Source: a virus. From it: a DNA stretch of 36,965 nt. The notes below the pieces were generated by a model. The model had not been told where the DNA came from. It searched no databases and was given only the letters and a program-made list of their open reading frames with translations. Below, piece by piece: positions 9,056-16,783 of the stretch. The stretch is from IMG/VR virus record IMGVR_UViG_3300012936_000057, positions 1 through 36,965 of that record; one strand, given 5' to 3'. The translations under genes were made by a program, and so were the position numbers. How positions within the stretch are numbered: the stretch's first letter is position 1; each line of letters begins with the position of its first letter.

Positions 9056-12000
9056 GTGAAATTGATAACAGACTGCTTTATCAAATTTTCAAAGAAGGAA
9101 ATTATGATAAACTATACAATATAACAACATATGACAAGCTTTTAAGAATGACCTTAAAAGACCCAGAAACACGCGAGCCTTTAGATAATGAAGTTAGTGT
9201 AGATAATCTTGCACAAATAGCTGAAGTTATTCAGACTTGTACGAGACATGCAGAATTTACACATGATATATTAAGAAAATATGGTCATATTGAAGGTTTA
9301 GGAAAATACATTAGAGTAATACATGCAGGAAAAACTGAAATAGACAGTGATCGTACAATTAAATATCAGACTTCAACATTTCCTGAAAGATATACAAGAG
9401 AGCCTTCTGACGAAGATGCTGAAATTAATATCTCTAGTGTTGACCAAATAAAGTTAAATGCTCCTGCTCTTAAGTTAAATTCATTTCAAAAATTTTTAAA
9501 AAACGACTCTAACTCAACAGGAAGAATAGGTTACGCAATTAGTAGAGATGATGTTCTTGCTAGCAGAGGAAGCTTTTTAATAAGAAATAAGTTTAGTGAA
9601 AACTATAACATTGCGTGGTTAATAAATGATAACTTGCCTGAGTTGTTAGGAGTTAATGAAGAATCAAATAACGATGCAAGAGAAAGAATTCCTGGTGACA
9701 GTAGCATTTTAACTAACGTTTTTAATTGTAACAAAACATATTCAGGAAAAACTATAACAGACTCAAATACGCTGCAAGATTTAAACGCAGCAAATACGTT
9801 ACCAAACAAAGATAATACAAGTTTATCAACAATACAGGTAATGACACCAGGTATAAGGCTGGCTAATAGACAGACTGCTGAACTTAGTACATTTATGAGC
9901 CTTGTAAATAGTACAGAAATGTCTAAATGCATGCCATATCTTTCAGCCGAGTTTGTTTTACCTAGACAGTTTGAGCAAAGCGGAAGAAAATTTAGAACTG
10001 CAACAATGACTAATTTTCTTTTTGACAGCTTTGAACAGCCCACTGATGAAAGTATTTTAAGAAATTTTCATTCATTTGAAAGAAATGATGTTGTAACAAC
10101 AACTTATAGAGGCAATAAATTACTTGGGACGCGTTCACCTATGGCTCCTTTTTTAATGCCTCAAACTTTGGTAAATGCAGATGAAAAAATAATTGGTCAT
10201 CCTTCAAATAGAAGCGGAAGATCTTTGGCAGCTAACAGTAGACTTACTCCTGTCCAAGATCCTTTTAAGCCTTTTATGACAATTGACTCTTTGACTATTG
10301 AAGTTGTTCCACAAAGAGAATTAATGAGCTTTAAAACAGCTAAAATGTCAATTACACTTCATGATAAGTCCCGAATGGGTGACATTGCACCTTTTATTAA
10401 GCCTGATCTTTTTGGTGTTTTTGGTGGAGAAATAGCAATTGAATATGGTTGGTCTCATCCTGATACTGAAGTGTATTTGCCTGGTGAAAGTCCAATTCAA
10501 AGTAAATTATATAACCCGGTTGGTAAGTTTTTAAATGCTTTTCGTAATAAAGAAAAATATGCAATTATTAATTCGACTTTTAACATACAAGAAAACGGGC
10601 AAGTTAAAATAGAACTTTCACTTGCAATGAAAGGTGCAATTGAGATTAGAGGTAAGAAACTATTTTTCTCAAAAACACTTGAAGGTCTACAAAGAGAATT
10701 AGAATCTTTGAGACAAAGATTTTTTAGTATTAATACAAATATTGTAGTAGAAGAAATTAATGCAAATAATTTGCCACAACTAAGCGAAGTATCAAGGCCG
10801 ATAAATAGAATAGCTGAAACAGCTTCAAATTTAACTTCGTTTATAAACGGAATAATAATAAATAGTCAAAACATATCCTCTGATCAAATAAGAACTATTA
10901 GAGCTTTAACAAATCCAAGACTTAAACAAAAAATACGACAACGAATTAATTCTGATAATCTTTCAGCTCATGCAGTTCAAGCATTTTCATCTGAACTAGA
11001 ACTTGCGCAAGCTGTACAATTACAAAGAAATTTACTAGACTTAATAGCCATTCTAGGAAGAGTTTTAGCTATAACAGGTAATACTGATGCAATAAGAAGA
11101 CAAAAAGAAAAAGGTATAATGTCTTATTGCAGAAACTGGTTTGACCCTTATTTAGATACAGACTATTTAAAAAGCTTAACATATTTTGAAAATCATTATG
11201 AAATAAAAAGAGGCGTTGAAAGTAGTATAACAGGGCGCCGAATTAGACCACCTACAAGAACAAGAGGTAGTCAAAATCATCAAAGAAAAACTTATAGTGT
11301 TAATGGAAAGTCAATTTTTAATCCTAGAGAACTTTCTGCACCAAATTATTCTTCTTTTGGCGCTTTCTTAGTATCTTTTATTGGTTCACCATTATTGTAT
11401 AGCAAAAGATTTGATGAAATTCAATTTATTTTTTATAACTTAAATTCACACGCTTCAGAGTCACATGATAGAAATATAGCATCATTACCTATTGATAACA
11501 ACAAGATGCGAGAATTTGTTAAAGGATTTTTAGAAAAAGTTTCTCAAATATCACTTGAAGGATTTTTGCAGCAAGTTATAAAAAAGTTTATTGAAGGAAA
11601 AGCATCACCTTTATATGGAATGCATAATATATTTGAATCAGCATCAGATGCTGCAGGTGATCGTCCTAAAAGAGCTTATAGAAAACAAAACGATAGAAAC
11701 GCTGCCATAGATGTTATATTAAGACAAGCTTATGGAATGACTGGAGATTCGACGGGCATCGTTGAATTTAGACCACCAAAAATAGGTCTTTCATTTGATA
11801 CTTTAATGCCTAGAAGCAACAGAGGTGGTATTGACAAAACAATTCTAAAAATTTCAATTTATGATAAAAACGATCATCCTTTTGGGACAATGTTTGAGCA
11901 TTTCGATCAAGAAGTTGGTGGACAAATAATAAGGCTTTCTAGAAGATATTCAGATGCTAGATATAGAAGAAATGCTAATACATTAACGGGTGATCAATTT

Positions 12001-13434
12001 ATAACTTTAACAAATGAGATTGCACAAGAAGCTGAACAATATTTTACGTTGCGAGATGATGATACTTTAGAATTTAATGGCATCAACGGTTCAGCAATTA
12101 AAGAGTTTTATCAAAAGTTTATGCCAACAGCACACTTTGGAACACAAAATACAGCTTTACTAAAAGCAACAGCAAGTACAGTCAATGATGCAAGAATAAA
12201 CACGGCGTTTATGACTCAGGCTGACAGGAATGTTGATGTAAAGTCAAATGTTGCTGTTGATGTTCCTTTAAATATATTACCTAATCATGTCGACTTGGAA
12301 ATGATTGGATGTCCTATAATTGATTTTGGTCAGATGATGTTTCTAGATTTTATAACAGGAACATCTGTTGATAACATTTACAATGTCACAGGTATCACAC
12401 ATACCATATCACAAGGTCAGTTTACAACTCGTGTTAAGGTAACATATGGTGATATATATGGAAAATATGTTGCTGCAGCAGGTAATTTAAGTAAGCTTAT
12501 TAATAATACAAGCACTAGCCCAAGAGAAAGTACTTCAGAAGTTAGAAGAAATATATCATCTATAAAAAGCATGTTTTCTTTAAGAGGTACTTTAGCAAGA
12601 CTTGCATTAGAAAATACAAATCTAGACTATACATCATCAGACTATTCTGAAGGTAGAATAATGTTAAATTATAATAGTCTAGAAAGAAATCCTCCAGATG
12701 GAATTTTGCAACTTGATTTAATAGCAGATAACGGGTTTTATACAACTTATTCTCTTAGAGATAGAACAACAGCTAGAGGCGAAACTGTAAGGACGTTTGG
12801 GCCAGAGGTGAATAATACTGAAGACTTATTTAAGATAAAGCCTGGTCAAGACATTCCTTTTGATAGTTTAGAAAGTTTTATTAACATTGAATATATAGTT
12901 TTCTATCATGATGTTAAGGTTTACAGGATTATTTTAAACTTATCACCTGAAAATTTTGTTTTTAAAAAATTAAATAGAGGCTCGAGAACAAGATTTAAAT
13001 TTAACTTAAAAAAATCAATTGAGTTTAAAATAGAGCTAATGGATGAAAGCTTAAGAAATCAAAATTCAGCTATGATTGAAGATATTATAAATAATAATAG
13101 AAATATTACTGTTTATAAAAGAGTTATTTCTTTAGATGAAATAGAGAGAATTGATGATGATTTACCTATAACAGAAGAACTAAGGCCAGTTTATGTTTAT
13201 AGGGAGGAAGGCATTATAAATAAAATTAATTTTAACCTTGAAGAAATGGAGAGGTTGGTTAATTCTAGACCTGATGATGATAAATTTTTAAATTATCCTT
13301 CCTGGCAAGTAATTCTATTAGACGCATCTTTTGAATTTAGAGAAAACAAATTTATAGATCAGTTATTATCAAATCAGTCACGCTTTTTGGACTCTTTAGT
13401 TAGAACTCAGTATACAAATACTAGAGATAACTAA
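9052..13434 (+). CDS. Very large baseplate hub protein with a late-control-D/gp27-like domain
   Basis: At 1460 aa this is the largest gene in the window. Residues about 395-560 (SLTIEVVPQRELMSFKTAKM, later EIAIEYGWSHPDTEVYLPG) look like the first hub barrel. Residues about 1069-1140 (LEMIGCPIIDFGQMMFLDF, then DNIYNVTGITHTISQGQFTT) match the 'G-p-l--GQ-i-vdfgtgT--DniY-vtgvtHsi--G-f-T' signature of gpD/gp27-type hub domains that crown the tail tube. The last about 300 residues form an additional, unrecognised domain. T4 gp27 is under 400 aa, so this is a much enlarged hub that may also carry cell-contact or needle functions. I see no lysozyme or peptidase motif. The ATG overlaps the preceding stop by four bases. 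Confidence 0.7.
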   Translation: MSEIDNRLLYQIFKEGNYDKLYNITTYDKLLRMTLKDPETREPLDNEVSVDNLAQIAEVIQTCTRHAEFTHDILRKYGHIEGLGKYIRVIHAGKTEIDSDRTIKYQTSTFPERYTREPSDEDAEINISSVDQIKLNAPALKLNSFQKFLKNDSNSTGRIGYAISRDDVLASRGSFLIRNKFSENYNIAWLINDNLPELLGVNEESNNDARERIPGDSSILTNVFNCNKTYSGKTITDSNTLQDLNAANTLPNKDNTSLSTIQVMTPGIRLANRQTAELSTFMSLVNSTEMSKCMPYLSAEFVLPRQFEQSGRKFRTATMTNFLFDSFEQPTDESILRNFHSFERNDVVTTTYRGNKLLGTRSPMAPFLMPQTLVNADEKIIGHPSNRSGRSLAANSRLTPVQDPFKPFMTIDSLTIEVVPQRELMSFKTAKMSITLHDKSRMGDIAPFIKPDLFGVFGGEIAIEYGWSHPDTEVYLPGESPIQSKLYNPVGKFLNAFRNKEKYAIINSTFNIQENGQVKIELSLAMKGAIEIRGKKLFFSKTLEGLQRELESLRQRFFSINTNIVVEEINANNLPQLSEVSRPINRIAETASNLTSFINGIIINSQNISSDQIRTIRALTNPRLKQKIRQRINSDNLSAHAVQAFSSELELAQAVQLQRNLLDLIAILGRVLAITGNTDAIRRQKEKGIMSYCRNWFDPYLDTDYLKSLTYFENHYEIKRGVESSITGRRIRPPTRTRGSQNHQRKTYSVNGKSIFNPRELSAPNYSSFGAFLVSFIGSPLLYSKRFDEIQFIFYNLNSHASESHDRNIASLPIDNNKMREFVKGFLEKVSQISLEGFLQQVIKKFIEGKASPLYGMHNIFESASDAAGDRPKRAYRKQNDRNAAIDVILRQAYGMTGDSTGIVEFRPPKIGLSFDTLMPRSNRGGIDKTILKISIYDKNDHPFGTMFEHFDQEVGGQIIRLSRRYSDARYRRNANTLTGDQFITLTNEIAQEAEQYFTLRDDDTLEFNGINGSAIKEFYQKFMPTAHFGTQNTALLKATASTVNDARINTAFMTQADRNVDVKSNVAVDVPLNILPNHVDLEMIGCPIIDFGQMMFLDFITGTSVDNIYNVTGITHTISQGQFTTRVKVTYGDIYGKYVAAAGNLSKLINNTSTSPRESTSEVRRNISSIKSMFSLRGTLARLALENTNLDYTSSDYSEGRIMLNYNSLERNPPDGILQLDLIADNGFYTTYSLRDRTTARGETVRTFGPEVNNTEDLFKIKPGQDIPFDSLESFINIEYIVFYHDVKVYRIILNLSPENFVFKKLNRGSRTRFKFNLKKSIEFKIELMDESLRNQNSAMIEDIINNNRNITVYKRVISLDEIERIDDDLPITEELRPVYVYREEGIINKINFNLEEMERLVNSRPDDDKFLNYPSWQVILLDASFEFRENKFIDQLLSNQSRFLDSLVRTQYTNTRDN

Positions 13435-13436
13435 TT

Positions 13437-13465
13437 TTGTAAAATAGAAAATCAATGCATAATAT
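13437..13465 (+). promoter_or_regulatory. Promoter of the family A polymerase gene
   Basis: TTGTAA (13437-13442), 17 bases, TAATAT (13460-13465). This is the same box and spacing as before thyX2. An alternative -10, CATAAT at 13458, would give a 15-base spacer. The predicted start site falls at about 13472, on or beside the A of the polymerase ATG. Confidence 0.5.
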
Positions 13466-13471
13466 AAAAAT

Positions 13472-14503
13472 ATGTTTGATATACCATATGATATTAGTTT
13501 AAATGAGTGGACAAAATATACTAGCTTTCTATCAGACTTTACAAATGACTTTAGACTATTAAAAGAAACAATTCCTGATTATAAACAACAAGAATTTCAA
13601 GCTTTTTTAAAAGAACAAAAAGTCATTATAGAAGAAAAAGATAAGGACTGGAATTATAATGCTTTATTTAAAAAATATATTATTCTATTAGATAACTTAG
13701 AAAGAACAAGTATTGATGGCCTTGCTTTAAAAACATTCCAAAATATTGAAAAAAACGAAACAATTTTATCAAACCTAAAAACTTTTGAACCTAAAGGTGG
13801 TAAAGCAAACAAAGTTGTCTATAATTTAAAAGGCACATCAACAGGTCGTTTAACAGTCAAAGAAGGCCCAAGTATTTTAACACTGCCAAGAAGATATAGG
13901 TCTATTATTAAATCTAGACACCAAGGCGGTAAAATTATTAATGTTGACTTTGTATCTCTTGAACCAAGATTTGCAAGAGCGATTACAAACAATAACGTAG
14001 AAAAAGATGTGTACAATGAAATATCTAGTTTAACTGATATTGTTGTTGACCGGTCAGTTATAAAGCAAGCAGTTCTTTCATCATTATATGGTTCTACAAA
14101 AGACAAACGACTTGATAAACTGTCTCTTGAAAGGTCAAAACAAATAATGGAAGTGGTTTGGAATTATTTTGACTTAGAAAACACAAGGTCAAAGTTTTCT
14201 ACAAAAGATAAATGGGGATATACACGAAATTATTTTGGTAGACCTTTAACAATTAATTCTGATAAAGAAAATATTATATACAACAATTATATTCAAAGTT
14301 CTTGTGTAGATATATCTTTGCAATATTTTTATCAGTTTGTAAATGATTTAAAATCAGACTTAATTTCTCCGCTTTTTATTCTTCATGATGCACTTATTTT
14401 GGATGTAAGCAGCTGCCAGCTAGGCAAGGTAAAAAGTTATATCGATAAACCATACGAAATTGCAAATCTTGGACATTTCTATTTGGATATGAGTATTTTA
14501 TAA
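13472..14503 (+). CDS. Minimal family A DNA polymerase (polymerase core only)
   Basis: This 343-aa protein holds the palm-fingers-palm core of family A (Pol I/T7-type) polymerases and little else. In order: TGRLT near residue 124 (the 'TGRLSS' loop), motif A NVDFVSLEPRFARA with D159, motif B R194-xxx-K198 and Y206-G207 (the O helix), GYTRNYFGRPL near 249 (as in 'GYVETLFGRRR'), NNYIQSSCVDI near 271 (as in 'NTPIQGTAADL') and motif C LHDALILD with D306. Both catalytic Asp residues are kept. Position 202 is Leu where Pol I has Phe762 and T7 has Tyr526. The Glu after the motif C Asp is Ala. There is no 3'-5' exonuclease domain; only about 120 residues precede the core. There is no Shine-Dalgarno before the ATG, and the promoter is placed for a leaderless mRNA. 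It may serve repair or gap filling beside the DnaE polymerase encoded at the window end. Confidence 0.85.
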   Translation: MFDIPYDISLNEWTKYTSFLSDFTNDFRLLKETIPDYKQQEFQAFLKEQKVIIEEKDKDWNYNALFKKYIILLDNLERTSIDGLALKTFQNIEKNETILSNLKTFEPKGGKANKVVYNLKGTSTGRLTVKEGPSILTLPRRYRSIIKSRHQGGKIINVDFVSLEPRFARAITNNNVEKDVYNEISSLTDIVVDRSVIKQAVLSSLYGSTKDKRLDKLSLERSKQIMEVVWNYFDLENTRSKFSTKDKWGYTRNYFGRPLTINSDKENIIYNNYIQSSCVDISLQYFYQFVNDLKSDLISPLFILHDALILDVSSCQLGKVKSYIDKPYEIANLGHFYLDMSIL

Positions 14504-14504
14504 G

Positions 14505-14523
14505 ACAGACATCGAATGTCTGT
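14505..14523 (+). repeat. Perfect hairpin after the polymerase gene
   Basis: ACAGACAT (14505-14512), loop CGA, ATGTCTGT (14516-14523): an 8-bp perfect stem with a three-base loop, starting two bases after the polymerase stop. No T run follows on either strand, so it is not a standard intrinsic terminator. It could protect an mRNA 3' end, be a processing site, or be a protein-binding dyad. Confidence 0.5.
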
Positions 14524-14547
14524 TAAAAGTTAAATTTGTGAGGTAAA

Positions 14548-15111
14548 ATGGAAAGAAACATTGAAGAGCTTTGGGAAAAGTATAGTTCACTTTTAGGAAG
14601 AATATCAGACCATAACATTAATACAATGTTAAATGAGCAACAGCAAAGAATTGTAGAATGCACATTTCATACAAAGAAAGGCGACAAATATGTTGGCCCC
14701 GGTGGTTTTATTGAGTATTCCTTAGACTTGGCAAGAACTGTCAGAGAGCTAAATGCAACGTTAAACCTAAACTGTTCAGCAAAAAGCATATTTTTAACTT
14801 CACTACTTTGTGATATTGGTGTTGTTGGAGACTTAAATAACGATACATATAAACTTCAAGAATCAGACTGGCATAGAGAAAAGCTTGGTCAACTTTATGT
14901 CTGGAATGAAGACTGCCCTAAAATGACAATTCCTCATAAAACATTATATCTGCTTCAGCACTATAGAGTCTTTCTAGAGAGAGACGAGTGGCTATCAATT
15001 TTACTTTCAAACTCAAAAAATGTAGAAGAAAATAACTTTTATAGCAGCGAGAAAAAAGGCTTAGTTTATTTAATTAAAGTAGCTAAGGAGCATATTTTAA
15101 ATAATAATTAA
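14548..15111 (+). CDS. HD-domain-like protein with metal ligands lost
   Basis: This 187-aa protein follows the plan of HD hydrolases. GGFIEYSLDLARTVREL (residues 52-68) aligns with the usual 'GGL-eHsl-v----'. LLCDIGVVGDL (86-96) aligns with 'LLHDiGKiGd'. WHREKLGQLYVWNEDCPKMT and IPHKTLYLLQHY (128-139) correspond to the region before the final 'a-i--HdG'. The expected His residues are replaced: Y57 for His and C88-D89 for His-Asp, and the last His-Asp is absent (SILLSN). Family members hydrolyse nucleotides or cyclic nucleotides with one or two metals, and this copy probably cannot. It may bind a nucleotide or act as an inhibitor or scaffold. ATG 14548 has a good Shine-Dalgarno (GAGG). It lies between the polymerase and the ligase-like gene. 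Confidence 0.5.
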   Translation: MERNIEELWEKYSSLLGRISDHNINTMLNEQQQRIVECTFHTKKGDKYVGPGGFIEYSLDLARTVRELNATLNLNCSAKSIFLTSLLCDIGVVGDLNNDTYKLQESDWHREKLGQLYVWNEDCPKMTIPHKTLYLLQHYRVFLERDEWLSILLSNSKNVEENNFYSSEKKGLVYLIKVAKEHILNNN

Positions 15112-15125
15112 CATAGAGGTTAATT

Positions 15126-16649
15126 ATGTCGTTATATCAAAGATTATTAAATAAAATCCATGAAGAAATAAGCAAAGATGAATGTGGCACTTACGAAGCT
15201 GAAGACAAAGAGTCAAGTGAAGAGTCAAGCGAATCTTTTGAAGAAGCCTCTGTAGCTGGTTCTATTGCAACTTCAGCTTTGCCTTTAGGTGCTAGAGCAG
15301 AATATCCTCCAGAAGGAAGAACAACTAGAAAAATTAAATACAAGAATGCAAATAGCAAACCTAAAAAAATGAGCAGCTTATCTAAAAAAGCTCTTAGTAA
15401 TAGCAATTATCCAGTTCCAAAAAAGAAAAGTCTAATTGAAGCTTTAAGTTTTTTATTTGAAGCAAAAACTCCTAGAATGGAAGACTTAAAAAAAGAGCAT
15501 ATAGTTTCTCTACTAAAACATATGTTAAGAGATACAACTGAAGGCTATGGATTTGATATAACAGAAAAAATAAGTGGTCAAGCAATTCATGTAGGTATAA
15601 AAGGAACTTCAAAAGGTAACGAAGTCTATACTGCAACAAAAGAAGGTTATGACGCAGCAGGACAAAATATATTTAGAAGAAGATTTTATCATTCATCTGG
15701 CTCTTCTAGACATGTTAAAAGAGCTTTTATGAAATATTCTAAACTTGCTCCTGACGAGAAAAAAGAATTTGCAATGGAAGTCATTAAACCTGACCATAAA
15801 AAGCCTGATTATATAGCTTATAAGGTTCCACGTGGAACAATAATGGTTGCAGTATTTAAAGGAGACTTCTCGCAACAAGATGCAAGTAATTTATCAGGCC
15901 CTGTTGGTGGAGGCATAAGACTAAAATTCTTTACTTCAGAAGATATTAAAAAGTCACCTTTAGATAATATGTCACAAGAAGTTTCTGACAAAGTTAGAAG
16001 TTTAATTACGAAAGTTGAAGAAGCTCCTGATAAAGGATTTAAATCTTTTGTTAAAAGAGAAGTTTCTTCTGAATTAATGAGTCTTGTTAAAGAGATATAT
16101 GGTGGTTCAATATTAAATAGCGAAAGTCCAATAGAAGGTGTTGCAATTAACATAACAACACCTGATGGCGAAACTATTTTTATGAAACTTCCATTTCAAG
16201 ACTACAATGAATTACAAGCAATTCAATCATCAATTTACGCTGAATTTAAATTAAAGCCTAACTCTTATGAAGGTGAATACGCCATATCTAGCGCATATGC
16301 ATCTTCTTATAGTGGAAGAGCTAAATTATTACATGATTATGTTAAAAACCCAGTAGGCAAAGTTAGCTTTGGTTATAAAGTATTAAAATACGTCATGTTC
16401 TTAAATGAAAAAGATGTATTACATAAAAACTTAAGAACATTTATGTCGCCTAGAGACTTTAAAAAGTTCTGTATTATCTTATTGCAGGCAATTGAAGAAG
16501 ACGATACAAAAAAATATGGCGAAGCAATGACGTATATTAGTAAAAGTGCTAGTAATAGTAGACACTTATATACTGTAAAAGAAGATGATAGCTTTGCAAC
16601 ACCACAATCACAAACATTATCAGATAAAATTCAACAAATATTACCTTAA
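15126..16649 (+). CDS. Putative nucleotidyltransferase/RNA ligase-like protein with a disordered N-terminus
   Basis: This is a 507-aa protein. Residues 1-105 are acidic, then basic, Ser-rich and likely disordered. From about residue 118 (MEDLKKEHIVSLLKHML) it resembles phage proteins with a ligase-type nucleotidyltransferase fold. ITEKISGQAIHVGI (residues 145-158) sits where these have 'vTEK-DG-ni', motif I. SPIEGVAINI (334-343) sits where they have 'spIEGivf', motif IV. In motif I the usual K-x-D-G is K148-I-S150-G151, so the Asp is lost, although the nucleophilic Lys and the motif IV Glu337 remain. The protein may still form a lysyl-AMP or may only bind nucleotide or RNA. ATG 15126 follows AGAGGT. 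It ends just before the ssb promoter. The assignment is by eye and uncertain; a structural protein is possible. Confidence 0.4.
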   Translation: MSLYQRLLNKIHEEISKDECGTYEAEDKESSEESSESFEEASVAGSIATSALPLGARAEYPPEGRTTRKIKYKNANSKPKKMSSLSKKALSNSNYPVPKKKSLIEALSFLFEAKTPRMEDLKKEHIVSLLKHMLRDTTEGYGFDITEKISGQAIHVGIKGTSKGNEVYTATKEGYDAAGQNIFRRRFYHSSGSSRHVKRAFMKYSKLAPDEKKEFAMEVIKPDHKKPDYIAYKVPRGTIMVAVFKGDFSQQDASNLSGPVGGGIRLKFFTSEDIKKSPLDNMSQEVSDKVRSLITKVEEAPDKGFKSFVKREVSSELMSLVKEIYGGSILNSESPIEGVAINITTPDGETIFMKLPFQDYNELQAIQSSIYAEFKLKPNSYEGEYAISSAYASSYSGRAKLLHDYVKNPVGKVSFGYKVLKYVMFLNEKDVLHKNLRTFMSPRDFKKFCIILLQAIEEDDTKKYGEAMTYISKSASNSRHLYTVKEDDSFATPQSQTLSDKIQQILP

Positions 16650-16668
16650 AACAAAAATTAAACTTTGA

Positions 16669-16697
16669 TTGTAAAATAGATAAAATAAATATATTAT
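16669..16697 (+). promoter_or_regulatory. Promoter of the ssb gene
   Basis: TTGTAA (16669-16674), 17 bases, TATTAT (16692-16697). Predicted transcription start is about 16704, which leaves a leader of about 80 bases, several times longer than those of the other promoters of this family in the window. Confidence 0.6.
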
Positions 16698-16783
16698 ATG
16701 GTCGCCATTAGGTGACTGGATAAAAAATTAATAAATTAAACAGTTACTAAATAAAACATTTAAACATTTAAAAGGAGAAAAAT
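16698..16783 (+). promoter_or_regulatory. Long AU-rich leader of ssb with a 5' hairpin
   Basis: GTCGCC (16701-16706) and GGTGAC (16711-16716) can pair around an ATTA loop, with one G-U pair. After it come about 65 bases with almost no G or C and no evident structure, including a repeated ACATTTAA (near 16758-16773), up to the AAAGGAG Shine-Dalgarno. This resembles the T4 gene 32 leader, where a 5' pseudoknot plus an unstructured stretch lets gp32 coat and silence its own message. If transcription starts at 16704, part of the left arm is missing and the hairpin forms only in read-through RNA. The start site therefore has to be mapped. Confidence 0.4.

Noticed and set aside
9603-10043. 146-aa antisense ORF within the hub gene
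   Set aside because: It is a shadow of the real gene: hydrophobic, Leu/Ser-rich reverse-complement composition, no Shine-Dalgarno, no recognisable motif.
14505-14535. Intrinsic terminator after the polymerase gene
   Set aside because: The stem is perfect but no T run follows on either strand, so I list it only as a hairpin.
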